Positions 44,494-52,807 are shown, counted from the first letter of the stretch. The stretch is DNA of 64,000 bases from Selenomonas sp963528755 (GCF_963528755.1 NZ_CAURXA010000004.1:201855-265854), one strand, 5' to 3'. Numbers and translations: made by a program. Notes: generated from the sequence alone by a model not told the origin.

Positions 44494-45609
44494 ATGGAGA
44501 GGAAGATCCTCTTGAATCCGGGTCCGGCGACGACGACAGATACAGTGAAAATGGCACAGGTCGTGCCCGATATTTGCCCGCGCGAAGAAGAATTCGGCGC
44601 CATCATGCGCGAGGTCGCGCAGGGGCTTTTGAAGATCGTTCATGCCGATGCGAAGGCGTTTTCGTGCGTGCTCTTCTGCGGCTCCGGTACGCTCAACATG
44701 GACGTGTGCCTGAATTCGCTCTTGCCTGCGCAAAAGAAGGTGCTCATCGTCAACAACGGCGCGTATTCGGCGCGTGCCGTCGATATATGCCGCGCCTACG
44801 GGCTGGCGCATATCGACCTGCGCTTTTCCGTCGAAGACGTGCCTGACCTCAAAGCGATCGAGCGTGCGCTCGCGGACGATCCCGACATCGCTCTCGTCTA
44901 TACGACGCACCACGAGACGGGCACGGGCGTCCTGAATCCCGTCCGCGAGATCGGTGCGCTTGCGCATGCACACGGCGCGGCGTTCGTCGTCGATACGACT
45001 TCGACGTATGCGATGCTGCCCTTTTCAATGGAGGAGGCGAACATCGACTTCTGCATGGCGTCGGCGCAGAAGGGTATACAGGCGATGACGGGGCTTTCCT
45101 TTGTCATCGGCCGCACCTCGCTCATCGAGGCGTCGAAGGATTATCCCGTGCGCTCGTATTACTGCAACCTCTACCAGCAGTACGCGTACTTTGAAAAGAC
45201 GGGACAGATGCAGTTCACGCCGCCCGTGCAGACGATCTATGCTGCGAAGCAGGCGCTCGCCGAATACTTCGCCGAGGGCGAGGCGGCGAAGGCGGCGCGT
45301 CATGCGCGGGTGGCGCAGGCGATTCATCGCGGGCTTGCAGCCCTGGGGCTGAAGGAGGCGATCCGCCCGGAGATTCAGTCGGGACTCGTCGTCTCCGTGC
45401 TTTATCCTGCGGATGAGCAATGGGATTTTGACCGTGTGCACGACTACTGCTATGCGCATGGCTTCACGATCTATCCAGGCAAGATGCAGGAGAAGGGGAC
45501 GTTTCGCCTGTGCGCGCTCGGCGCGGTCGACGAGGCGGATATTGAGAAGTTTTTCCGCGTGCTGAGAGAAGCTCTTGTGGAATTGGGCATGATTTTGCCG
45601 AAGGGATGA
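44494..45609 (+). CDS. phnW: 2-aminoethylphosphonate-pyruvate transaminase-like aminotransferase
   Basis: 371 residues, class V PLP-dependent aminotransferase. The N-terminus ILLNPGPATTTDTVK is the PhnW hallmark, GSGTLNMDVC binds the cofactor phosphate and the Schiff-base Lys is in ASAQKGIQAMTG. PhnW interconverts phosphonoacetaldehyde and 2-aminoethylphosphonate. The phosphonopyruvate decarboxylase gene two positions downstream indicates the synthetic direction. GGAGGCGG lies before the ATG at 44494. Other class V enzymes (alanine-glyoxylate type) are the alternative. Confidence 0.87.
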   Translation: MERKILLNPGPATTTDTVKMAQVVPDICPREEEFGAIMREVAQGLLKIVHADAKAFSCVLFCGSGTLNMDVCLNSLLPAQKKVLIVNNGAYSARAVDICRAYGLAHIDLRFSVEDVPDLKAIERALADDPDIALVYTTHHETGTGVLNPVREIGALAHAHGAAFVVDTTSTYAMLPFSMEEANIDFCMASAQKGIQAMTGLSFVIGRTSLIEASKDYPVRSYYCNLYQQYAYFEKTGQMQFTPPVQTIYAAKQALAEYFAEGEAAKAARHARVAQAIHRGLAALGLKEAIRPEIQSGLVVSVLYPADEQWDFDRVHDYCYAHGFTIYPGKMQEKGTFRLCALGAVDEADIEKFFRVLREALVELGMILPKG

Positions 45610-45645
45610 AACGGCAATGAATGGGACAGGAGAGACAGAAGACAG

Positions 45646-46374
45646 ATGAATCGCTGGCAGGAAATCTGGAATAAGAGAAGTGCACAGCTTGCAGGCATTG
45701 ATCGCTCGGACAAGCGGGCGATGCTCTTGGAACTCAAGCGCATCAATGGCTTTGATGTGACGGGCGGTGGTATACCGTATGAATCACTTCTAAAGCAGTA
45801 CGAGGAAACGAAGGCGGCGCTTCGTCTGCCTGCAGGCGGCAGCATATTCGAAGTCGGCTGCGGTGCGGGAGCAAACCTCTGGCTCTTTCGACTCGATGGT
45901 TTCGCTGTCGGTGGTCTCGATTATTCGGAGAAGCTTATTTCTATCATGAGGGACGTATTTGCTGAAGGAACCCTGCGGGAAAGCCTTTGTGATGAAGCGA
46001 AAAATCTGCCTACGAAAGAAAAATATGACGGTGTGCTAGCGAATAGTGTCTTCTCTTATTTTCCCGATGAATCCTATGCGGAAACCGTGCTGGAAAAGAT
46101 GCTCGAAAAGACATGCGGCAGCATCGTCCTTCTCGACGTGCATGACGCGGAGAAGAGAGCGGATTTTCTGAGTGCACGCCGTATGATCGATCCGGACTAC
46201 GACGAGCGGTATAAGAACCTTGACAAGTTCTTTTACCAGAGGTCGTTCTTTGATGAATTTGCCCAAAAGCATGATCTGTCCATTGTCTTTGCAGATTCGA
46301 CGATCGAAGGTTATTGGAACAATCCGTTCATCTATCATGTATATTTCCATCGCAAGGAAGAGTCAGAGAGATGA
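45646..46374 (+). CDS. Class I SAM-dependent methyltransferase
   Basis: 242 residues. The SAM loop is IFEVGCGAGANLWLF, with GLDYSEKLI and LANSVFSYF as later motifs. It lies between the AEP transaminase and phosphonopyruvate decarboxylase genes with short gaps, so methylation of a phosphonate headgroup or its carrier is possible (inference only). GGAGAGACAG precedes the ATG. AT content is higher than in its neighbours. Confidence 0.85.
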   Translation: MNRWQEIWNKRSAQLAGIDRSDKRAMLLELKRINGFDVTGGGIPYESLLKQYEETKAALRLPAGGSIFEVGCGAGANLWLFRLDGFAVGGLDYSEKLISIMRDVFAEGTLRESLCDEAKNLPTKEKYDGVLANSVFSYFPDESYAETVLEKMLEKTCGSIVLLDVHDAEKRADFLSARRMIDPDYDERYKNLDKFFYQRSFFDEFAQKHDLSIVFADSTIEGYWNNPFIYHVYFHRKEESER

Positions 46375-46398
46375 TCTGCGGGAGAAGGGGGAGGTATT

Positions 46399-47517
46399 AT
46401 GCAGGCGACGGAGTTTTTGGACATCTTGGGCGCAGACTTTTTCGTCGGAGTGCCTGACTCGCAGCTGCGCGCTCTTTGCGACGCCTTGATGGAGCGATAC
46501 GGCAATCATGCGCCGCACATCATCGCGGCGAACGAGGGGACGGCGGCGGGAATCGCGGCGGGGTATTATCTCGCGACAGGTCGCTCGCCGCTCGTCTATT
46601 TGCAGAACAGCGGTGAGGGCAACATCGTCAATGCGCTCGCGTCGCTGCTGCACGAGAAGGCATATGCGATCCCGCTGATCTTCGTCATTGGCTGGCGCGG
46701 CGAGCCGGGCGTGAAGGACGAGCCGCAGCACGCCTATCAGGGCGAGGTGACGCTTCCGCTGCTTAAACTTTTGCAGGTCGAGCATTTCGTGCTCGCGAAG
46801 GAGACGCGAGGGGAAGACGTGCGCGCCGCTATGGAACGCTTCCGCTCGTCCTTGGAGGAAGAGCGCTCGGTGGCCTTCGTCGTTCGAAAGGGCGCGCTCA
46901 CGCACGACACGAAGGTTTCCTACAAAAACGGCTATAGGCTGCGCCGTGAGGAGGCGATTCGCACGATCCTCGATGCCGCAGACGAGGGCGATGTCTTCGT
47001 CTCGACGACGGGCAAAGCGAGCCGCGAGCTTTTCGAGCTTCGCGAGGCGCGCGGCGAGGGGCATGAGCGCGATTTTTTGACGATCGGCTCGATGGGGCAC
47101 AGCTCGTCCATCGCGCTCGGCATCGCGCTCGAAAAGAAGGGGCGGCGCACGTGGTGCCTAGACGGCGATGGCGCCTTCCTCATGCACATGGGCGCGGCCG
47201 CCGTCATTGCTGCCGCAAAGCCATCGAACTTCTGCCACGTCGTCTTGAACAACGAGGCGCACGAGAGCGTCGGCGGCATGCCGACGGCGGCTTCCTCTAT
47301 TGATTTCCCGGCGCTCGCGCGTGCGCTTGGCTATGCCGCCGCGTGGCGTGCGAAAGATGGCGAGGAGATTGCCGCCGCCTTGGAGGAGATGAAAGGGCAG
47401 GCAGGACCGTGCTTTTTGGAGGTGCGTTGCGCCGTCGGCTCGCGTGCCGACCTCGGCCGGCCGACGATCCCTCCAAAGGCCAACAAGCTAGCAATGATGC
47501 GCTTTCTCGGCTATTAA
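46399..47517 (+). CDS. Phosphonopyruvate decarboxylase
   Basis: 372 residues, ThDP-dependent. DFFVGVPDSQLRALC at the N-terminus, the ANEGTAAGIAAGYYLATG stretch with the catalytic Glu, LQNSGEGNIVNALASLL, WRGEPGVKDEPQH and GDGAFLMHMGA with VVLNNEAHESVGG as the GDG-NN motif match Ppd/AepY. It decarboxylates phosphonopyruvate to phosphonoacetaldehyde. The first enzyme, PEP mutase (PepM), is not in this window. GGGGAGG precedes the ATG. Confidence 0.92.
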   Translation: MQATEFLDILGADFFVGVPDSQLRALCDALMERYGNHAPHIIAANEGTAAGIAAGYYLATGRSPLVYLQNSGEGNIVNALASLLHEKAYAIPLIFVIGWRGEPGVKDEPQHAYQGEVTLPLLKLLQVEHFVLAKETRGEDVRAAMERFRSSLEEERSVAFVVRKGALTHDTKVSYKNGYRLRREEAIRTILDAADEGDVFVSTTGKASRELFELREARGEGHERDFLTIGSMGHSSSIALGIALEKKGRRTWCLDGDGAFLMHMGAAAVIAAAKPSNFCHVVLNNEAHESVGGMPTAASSIDFPALARALGYAAAWRAKDGEEIAAALEEMKGQAGPCFLEVRCAVGSRADLGRPTIPPKANKLAMMRFLGY

Positions 47518-47545
47518 TTGATAATATATACTGCCCGATATACCC

Positions 47546-47574
47546 TTGACAAATGGTAGGATAATCAGTATGAT
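47546..47574 (+). promoter_or_regulatory. Promoter of the ferrosome-like operon
   Basis: TTGACA at 47546-47551, a 17-base spacer and TATGAT at 47569-47574. GATAAT within the spacer end is reminiscent of a Fur half-site, but no full box is convincing. Confidence 0.75.
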
Positions 47575-47657
47575 AGAAAAAGACGTTGACGCGAAGAGAG
47601 TGCCGAAGGAGCGGTCTTTCGGGTCGACACTTTTTGAATTTTAGGAGGATGAATATC

Positions 47658-47876
47658 ATGGGTACGATTTTTTCTAAGAGCGATTTCTGGATTGGTCTTG
47701 CTGTCGGCGCTGTCGCAGGCGTTTTTGGCTACCGCTTCATGCAGGAGCGCGAGCAGCAGATGATGGCGATTCAGCAGGGCGCTCCTGCGGCGCAGGTGCC
47801 GCTTGCTGAGCTTCAGCGCCAGAAGGAAGAGCTTGAGGATCTCATCGCTGCGCAGGAAGCCGGCGCGAACCAGTAA
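47658..47876 (+). CDS. Small membrane protein, first gene of ferrosome-like operon
   Basis: 72 residues. One membrane span (about 9-28, FWIGLAVGAVAGVFGYRFM) is followed by a Gln/Glu-rich helix (LAELQRQKEELEDLIAAQEA) likely to be a coiled coil. Such small proteins open other HMA/P1B-ATPase operons. TAGGAGG is followed by the ATG at 47658. A nearer ATG overlaps the ribosome site. A strong hairpin follows, which could raise its message over that of the later genes. Confidence 0.75.
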   Translation: MGTIFSKSDFWIGLAVGAVAGVFGYRFMQEREQQMMAIQQGAPAAQVPLAELQRQKEELEDLIAAQEAGANQ

Positions 47877-47889
47877 GGGAAACATAAGA

Positions 47890-47949
47890 GGGGCTGCGAC
47901 AGGCAAATGCTCGTATCGTCATGGCATATTGCGTGCGCAGCCCCTTTCC
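47890..47949 (+). terminator. Intra-operon hairpin, partial terminator or processing site
   Basis: GGGGCTGCG / CGCAGCCCC form a perfect 9-bp outer stem. Inner arms GGCAAATGC and GGCATATTGC can pair partly. TTTCCTGTTTT follows. Confidence 0.55.
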
Positions 47950-47989
47950 TGTTTTGCTGTTGATAACGAATTGCATGAAGGAGGACGCT

Positions 47990-48517
47990 ATGGCAAAGGT
48001 TTCTTTGGGCTTGCCGCTGGCAGCGGCTGCCGCAGGCACGGTCGTGACGCTCTTTGTTCCGGCGAAGCGTCTGCATATCGTCTGCGGCGCAGCATGGGCG
48101 GCACTCTCGCTCGTTCACGTTTGGCAGTATCGCAGGAGGCTCGCGCAGGATCTTGCGGCGACGCCGCTAGGTGCCTGTCTCAAGAAAGATGTGATGAAGA
48201 GGGTCGAGGCGGGTCTTCAGAAGCTTCCCCTGCCACCGACGAAGCTCGGCGCACTCATCGGCTCGATGCGCCCCGCCGCCTACGCACCGGGCAGAATGCG
48301 CCTCTATAGCTGTTCGCTCGTGGGAAACGAGAAGCTTAGAGAGCAGATTCTAGCGTATTTCGCTGACTGTCCCGAGGTGGACAAGGCAGAGTGCAGTACC
48401 CTCACCGGCTCCGTGCTCATCACCTATGAGCCGGAATTCTTTGCTGAGAACGAAGAGCTTTCACAGATTGAAACGTATGTGAAGCATCATGTGCAGATGA
48501 CACAGGGGAGGAGTTAA
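47990..48517 (+). CDS. HMA-like domain membrane protein
   Basis: 175 residues. Two short hydrophobic segments at 6-24 and 27-45 are followed by a basic region and a ferredoxin-like HMA-type fold (about 97-155), starting GRMRLYSCSLVGNEKL and ending SVLITYEPEFF, without the CxxC metal motif. The same fold occurs in the next gene and at the N-terminus of the ATPase. It is probably a structural or docking component at the membrane. GAAGGAGGACGC precedes the ATG. Confidence 0.78.
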   Translation: MAKVSLGLPLAAAAAGTVVTLFVPAKRLHIVCGAAWAALSLVHVWQYRRRLAQDLAATPLGACLKKDVMKRVEAGLQKLPLPPTKLGALIGSMRPAAYAPGRMRLYSCSLVGNEKLREQILAYFADCPEVDKAECSTLTGSVLITYEPEFFAENEELSQIETYVKHHVQMTQGRS

Positions 48518-48523
48518 ATCTTT

Positions 48524-49348
48524 ATGTCTTATATGTCTGGTTTGATGATCGGCACGGCCATTGTCCAAGGCCTCGGCAGCATGCTTTCGGGCGGCGCTTC
48601 TGTAGGTCTGGGTGGCGGCATGGGCAGGAGTACGGGCATGAGCGGTCTTTTTGGCATGGCGCCCAGCATGGGTCGGGGCGGCATGGGCAGAAGTTCCGGC
48701 ATGAGCGGACTCTTTGGTATGATGCCGACGGGCATGAACAGCCTGTTCGGTCAAGGCGCGGGCAGAGGATGCGGCAAGGGCATGGCGCAGGGCGCGTCCG
48801 GCTCTCTGGCTGTATCTACACCGACAATGCCCGCCTTCGCGCTGAAGAGTGCCGTGCCCGGGCGCAGGCGCTACTATGCGGCGGCTCTGCAAGGGAACGA
48901 GGAGTTGGCCAAGCTTCTGGAGAAGAATCTCGGCCGTATCGCTTTCATCGATTCCGTCAAGGCGTCGAGTGTCACGGGCAGCCTTCTCGTCTGCTATACG
49001 GGCGATGAAGAAGCCGTTGACCGACTGATGTCGGATCTCGGTAAACGCGTCTTTGGTGCGGCGGAGCATGCGGGTTTTAAACTGCCGCAGGGACTTTCCA
49101 ATTTGCTTCCTGCGGCAGGCTTAACGCAGCCGCTCGCTGAACTCGGTGCAAGCATCCGCCGCACAGCAGGCGCGGCGAACGTATGGCTGCACGAGAAGAC
49201 GCATGGCTGGCTCGATTTCCCGTCGGTATTCGCTCTCGGCTTCATCGTGCGCGGCTTGCGCAAGATCCTGCTCTATGAACAGCGGCCGTCGGGTCCTCAG
49301 ATGCTTTGGTGGGCATTCTCGATCTTGAAAGGATGGAAGATGATATGA
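48524..49348 (+). CDS. Gly/Met-repeat protein with HMA-like domain
   Basis: 274 residues. Residues 1-85 are hydrophobic and extremely Gly/Met/Ser-rich with a duplicated unit: GMGRSTGMSGLFGM and GMGRSSGMSGLFGM, then a shorter TGMNSLFGQ. An HMA-like fold (about 108-165; RRRYYAAALQGNEELAKLL) and a C-terminal part with a possible membrane segment (WLDFPSVFALGFIVRGL) follow. The repeats recall the Gly/Leu repeats of magnetosome proteins Mms6 and MamD, which act at mineral surfaces. That likeness is compositional and not proof of homology. GAGGAG lies 11 bases before the ATG. The stop overlaps the ATPase start by four bases. Confidence 0.78.
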   Translation: MSYMSGLMIGTAIVQGLGSMLSGGASVGLGGGMGRSTGMSGLFGMAPSMGRGGMGRSSGMSGLFGMMPTGMNSLFGQGAGRGCGKGMAQGASGSLAVSTPTMPAFALKSAVPGRRRYYAAALQGNEELAKLLEKNLGRIAFIDSVKASSVTGSLLVCYTGDEEAVDRLMSDLGKRVFGAAEHAGFKLPQGLSNLLPAAGLTQPLAELGASIRRTAGAANVWLHEKTHGWLDFPSVFALGFIVRGLRKILLYEQRPSGPQMLWWAFSILKGWKMI

Positions 49349-51435
49349 CGTATGGGACATGCTCGCTCCGCCTATCGGCGGATCTTGCTCAGGATAAGCG
49401 CGCCCTCTTGGGTGCACAGCTTCGAAGCATAAAGGGCGTCGTCGCCGCTTCGGTCGGCGACAAGGCGCTGACGGTCTGGTACAAGGAAGAATTGCCCCTC
49501 GCACTCGTGCGTCGGCTCGTCAAGCGCATGGAAGAAGAGTGCGCACCGAGCGATCCCGAGCTTGACATGGCGGGCTATCGGCGCGAAGCAATCTTCTCGC
49601 TCGCGAGTTTCGCGGGCATGAAGGCGCTTGAAAAGCTCGCGCCTGAAGCTTTTGCGGGAATGAAGGTGTTTCGCAGTCTCCTCGTCTTGGCCATCGCGCG
49701 CAACTTCCTCAAGAACGGCGTCGTGGGCATGGTGAAAGAGCGCCGCCCGAACGCCGACACGCTGACGAGTACGGCGGTTATCGCCTCCGTGCTCGCAGGC
49801 AAGCCCGAATCGAGCCTCACGCTGCTGACGCTGTCGAACGGCGCTGAGATGCTGACGGCTTACGCCGCGGAGCGCGCGAAGAAGCAGATTTCCGGCCTTC
49901 TGAACATGAACCAGCGCTTCGTCTGGCTCGTTGACGGCGGCGTCGAGCGCAAGGTCGCGGTCGAGTCCGTGCAGGTCGGCGACCGCATCGCGGCACATTC
50001 GGGCGAGATGATCTGCGTCGACGGCCGCGTCGTCAGCGGCAAGGCGTCCGTGAACCAGGCGTCGATCACGGGCGAGTCGAATCCCGCGATGAAGCGCGAG
50101 AAGTCGCCTGTCTACGCAGGCTCTGTCATCGAGGTCGGCGAGATCGTCATTGAGGTCGAGAAGACGGGCAAGGACACGTCGCTCGCACATATCGTCCATC
50201 TCGTCGAAGAGGCGCAGTCGAGACGTGCACCCGTGCAGAATTTCGCCGACAACATGGCGAACATGCTCGTGCCGATCTCGTTCCTCGGCGCGGCGATCGT
50301 CTACGGCGCGACGCGCGATTGGCAGAGGGTGCTGAACCTCCTGTTCATCGACTTCTCGTGCGGCTTGAAGCTCTCGACAGCGACGGCGATTTCCGCTTCG
50401 ATTGCGGCGGCGGCGAAGAAGGGCATCCTCGTCAAGGGCGGCAACTATATGGAAGCGCTCGCTAATACCGATACTGTCGTCCTCGATAAGACGGGCACGA
50501 TCACGGTCGGCATCCCGCAGATCTCCTCCATCAAGACGGCGGAGGGCGTGACGGAGAAGGAGATGATCCTTCTGGCAGCGTCGGCGGAGATGCACTCCGT
50601 GCATCCTCTGGCCGTCGCCATTCAGAAGTACGTTAAGGACAACAACTGGGAAGTGCCGCAGCACCGCTCGTCGAAGACGATCGTCGCACGCGGCATGCAG
50701 GCGGTCGTGCCTGATTTCGACGGCTTCAAGGGCGGCGACGTGATCGTCGGCAGCTACAAGTTCATGAAGGAGCGCGGCGTGCAGGGCGCGGGCGAGCTCG
50801 TCGTCGAGGACACGACGGAAAACTTCCTCTACATCGCGCGGAACGGCTCGCTCATGGGCATCATCGGCATCACCGATCCCGTGCGCCCGAAGATGAAGAA
50901 GACGCTGAACCAGATGCGCCGTTACGGCGTCGACGAGATCGTGATGCTCACGGGCGACTCGGAGAAGGTCGCCGATCATGTGGCGCGTCAGATGGACATC
51001 GACTCCTACCATGCCGAGGTCTTGCCCGAAGACAAGGCGAACTACGTCATGAAGCTCAAGGAGCGCGGCGGCAGAGTCATGATGGTCGGCGACGGCATCA
51101 ACGACGCGCCGGCGCTTGCCTTTGCCGACGTCGGCGTGACGCTCGGCGGTCGCCAGACGGACATTGCCGCCGAGTCTTCGGCAGTGACGATCCGCTCGGA
51201 AGATCCTGAAGGCCTCGTCGACGCTCTGCGTCTCGGCAAGCGCACGATGGGATTGATCCATCAGAATTTCCGCGCGACGATCCTCGTCAACTCGGGCGCC
51301 ATGCTCATGGGCGCATTGGGCATGATCAGCCCGCTGTGGGCGGCTGTCATCCACAACACGGCGACGCTCGCCGTCGTCTTAAACAGCGCGCGCATCCTCT
51401 CGACAGGCAAGAAGCTCGCAAGGCGCGTCGGCTGA
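49345..51435 (+). CDS. P1B-type metal ATPase, FezB-like (probable iron transporter)
   Basis: 696 residues. An N-terminal degenerate HMA-like domain (YGTCSLRLSADL), then the P-type core: actuator TGES (ITGESNPAMKRE), phosphorylation site VLDKTGTITVG, nucleotide-domain HP in MHSVHPLAVAI and GDGINDAPALAFADVG. The metal-site helix reads FSCGLKLSTATAIS, with SCG where copper and zinc pumps have CPC or CPH. This fits the P1B-6 subgroup, which includes FezB of iron-storing ferrosomes (subgroup call from memory). FeoAB lies just downstream. It is predicted to pump iron across a compartment or cell membrane. A copper, zinc or cobalt substrate is less likely from the motif. Confidence 0.85.
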   Translation: MTYGTCSLRLSADLAQDKRALLGAQLRSIKGVVAASVGDKALTVWYKEELPLALVRRLVKRMEEECAPSDPELDMAGYRREAIFSLASFAGMKALEKLAPEAFAGMKVFRSLLVLAIARNFLKNGVVGMVKERRPNADTLTSTAVIASVLAGKPESSLTLLTLSNGAEMLTAYAAERAKKQISGLLNMNQRFVWLVDGGVERKVAVESVQVGDRIAAHSGEMICVDGRVVSGKASVNQASITGESNPAMKREKSPVYAGSVIEVGEIVIEVEKTGKDTSLAHIVHLVEEAQSRRAPVQNFADNMANMLVPISFLGAAIVYGATRDWQRVLNLLFIDFSCGLKLSTATAISASIAAAAKKGILVKGGNYMEALANTDTVVLDKTGTITVGIPQISSIKTAEGVTEKEMILLAASAEMHSVHPLAVAIQKYVKDNNWEVPQHRSSKTIVARGMQAVVPDFDGFKGGDVIVGSYKFMKERGVQGAGELVVEDTTENFLYIARNGSLMGIIGITDPVRPKMKKTLNQMRRYGVDEIVMLTGDSEKVADHVARQMDIDSYHAEVLPEDKANYVMKLKERGGRVMMVGDGINDAPALAFADVGVTLGGRQTDIAAESSAVTIRSEDPEGLVDALRLGKRTMGLIHQNFRATILVNSGAMLMGALGMISPLWAAVIHNTATLAVVLNSARILSTGKKLARRVG

Positions 51436-51437
51436 AA

Positions 51438-51545
51438 GTAAACTACACGCACAAACGTCCACTTCGTGGACATTGTGCGCCGCCCTTACAGAAGTCTAGC
51501 CAATCGGTCTGCACCTTCGGCTTGACCTCTTGGGGCTTCATGGTA
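51438..51545 (-). repeat. Dispersed double-hairpin element, copy C (reversed)
   Basis: The reverse complement reads ATGAAGCCCC to GTGCGTGTAGTTT, with hairpin GTCCAC-gaa-GTGGAC. It begins three bases after the ATPase stop codon and is antisense to that operon. Confidence 0.8.
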
Positions 51546-51554
51546 AAAAGAAAG

Positions 51555-51588
51555 GGATACCGCAGAAATTTGTGCGGTATCCTTTTTT
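51555..51588 (+). terminator. Terminator of the ferrosome-like operon
   Basis: GGATACCGCA / TGCGGTATCC with an 8-base loop and six T. Confidence 0.92.
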
Positions 51589-51728
51589 GATGCTGCGGTG
51601 CATGTGCGCGTCGCTCGCTTCTCTCTGCAGTCCGTTGGAATATCTGCCGCATGATGATGGCGCTTCCTTATCGTACGTTCCCCGCAAGACCAAGACAAAA
51701 GTTATACGAATCCCCCTTCATTATGGAC

Positions 51729-51757
51729 TTGACAATCATTCTCAGCTCCTCTATAAT
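51729..51757 (+). promoter_or_regulatory. Consensus promoter with a Fur-box-like spacer
   Basis: TTGACA at 51729-51734, a 17-base spacer and TATAAT at 51752-51757. ACAATCATTCTC across the -35 and spacer matches 10 of the last 12 positions of the classical 19-bp Fur box. The left half is poor. Confidence 0.8.
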
Positions 51758-51812
51758 AGTGTCATAAAGATGAGTGATATTCATATTTATGATAAAGAAA
51801 GGGAGAATGGTT

Positions 51813-52097
51813 ATGAGCAGTGTGGTGATTCTCGGGGGAAACGAGTGTATGGAGTGCCGTTATCGGGAGGCGTGCAAGAGCTGCGGTTTCAAGGCGAAGG
51901 TTTTTCCGAAGATGTGTCGAGACCTCAGGAGGAAGATCGGCTCGCCCGATCTCATCATTCTTTTCACGAGCACGGCATCGCACCAGCTTGCCATGCACGC
52001 GCAGGAAGAAGCGAAGAAGTGCAACGCAAAGATCGCTTTCTGCCACTCGGCAAGCATGGCGGCGCTGCAGAACGTCCTCGCTGAGCACTCAGCATGA
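51813..52097 (+). CDS. DUF2325 family protein
   Basis: 94 residues. Starts SSVVILGGNECMECRYREA, with Cys in CMECRYREACKSCG, and a later IILFTSTASHQLAMHA. Family members are small Rossmann-like proteins of unknown function, often near metal or redox genes. It stands alone between the ferrosome-like operon and feoAB with its own strong promoter, suggesting an iron-linked role. GGGAG precedes the ATG at 51813. The frame stays open 13 codons further up without a ribosome site. Confidence 0.82.
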   Translation: MSSVVILGGNECMECRYREACKSCGFKAKVFPKMCRDLRRKIGSPDLIILFTSTASHQLAMHAQEEAKKCNAKIAFCHSASMAALQNVLAEHSA

Positions 52098-52145
52098 GGG
52101 CGGAACGCGTCATGGTGATGCGATGTCTTCTGTGATATTTTAACG

Positions 52146-52182
52146 AAAGCGCAGGAGCGAAGGGGACGCTCCTGCGCTTTTT
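52146..52182 (+). terminator. Terminator of the DUF2325 gene
   Basis: AAAGCGCAGGAGCG / CGCTCCTGCGCTTT with 7-base loop, then TT. Confidence 0.92.
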
Positions 52183-52359
52183 GTGTGCAGGAGCGTCGTC
52201 GGTCTCAAGGCGGAGCTTCGGGGGAGGCTGCGCATTTGCACCTCTGCGGTATTTTTTACGGGAAGGGTGCAATTTCTTCGGCGGAACGTCCGCCCGCTGT
52301 TTGGTTAAATGAGAATATTTATAAATTGATAGAAAAAGTTCAAATCGCGCCTTATTTCC

Positions 52360-52388
52360 TTGACAGCATGAGCTGGATAGAGTATTAT
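52360..52388 (+). promoter_or_regulatory. feoAB promoter
   Basis: TTGACA at 52360-52365, a 17-base spacer and TATTAT at 52383-52388. An imperfect dyad TGAACTG-gatt-CAGTTTCA follows at 52401-52419. The resulting leader of about 170 bases includes repeat copy D. Confidence 0.75.
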
Positions 52389-52437
52389 TATCTCTGCCGA
52401 TGAACTGGATTCAGTTTCATTGTCGTTCTCATTTTTT

Positions 52438-52539
52438 ATGAAACCCCAAGCGATTGAGCCGTAGGCGTAGGCCGATTGGCTGGGTTTCACTAAAGGAGGC
52501 GTGCAATGTCCGCAATATGGACGTTTGCGCGTGCAGTTT
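52438..52539 (+). repeat. Dispersed double-hairpin element, copy D
   Basis: First stem TGAAACCC / GGGTTTCA is perfect although the sequence differs from copy E. Second hairpin GTCCGC-aat-ATGGAC. It ends 29 bases before feoA. Confidence 0.8.
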
Positions 52540-52567
52540 GTTGTCTTATTTAATGGAGGTAAGAAAC

Positions 52568-52807
52568 ATGACGTTGAAAGACGGAAAGACAGGAATGTCT
52601 CTTCGTGTCGACAAGGTGGGCGATTCGGAGCTCAAGCAGCGCCTGATGACGATGGGGCTGATCCCGGGCACGCGCATCAAGGTGCTTCCGTCGGCGCCGA
52701 TGGGCGATCCGATGGCGATCGGGCTTCGCTCGTACAATCTCGCGCTTCGCCGCGCCGATGCGGAGAAGATTGAAGTGACGGAAATCAAGGAAGGAGCGGG
52801 AGCCTGA
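52568..52807 (+). CDS. feoA: Ferrous iron transport protein A
   Basis: 79 residues, an SH3-like protein. VGDSELKQRLMTMGLIPGTR and LRSYNLALRRADAEKIEV are the FeoA signatures. It works with FeoB in ferrous iron uptake, possibly as a regulator of the GTPase. The ATG at 52568 follows GGAGGTAAGAAAC. The open frame extends 38 codons up into repeat D, which is not coding. The stop overlaps the feoB start (TGATG). Confidence 0.95.
   Translation: MTLKDGKTGMSLRVDKVGDSELKQRLMTMGLIPGTRIKVLPSAPMGDPMAIGLRSYNLALRRADAEKIEVTEIKEGAGA

Noticed and set aside
49372..51354. 660-residue open frame on the minus strand opposite the P1B ATPase
   Set aside because: GC-rich shadow frame. The plus-strand frame has all P-type ATPase motifs; the minus frame has no ribosome site or recognisable motif.
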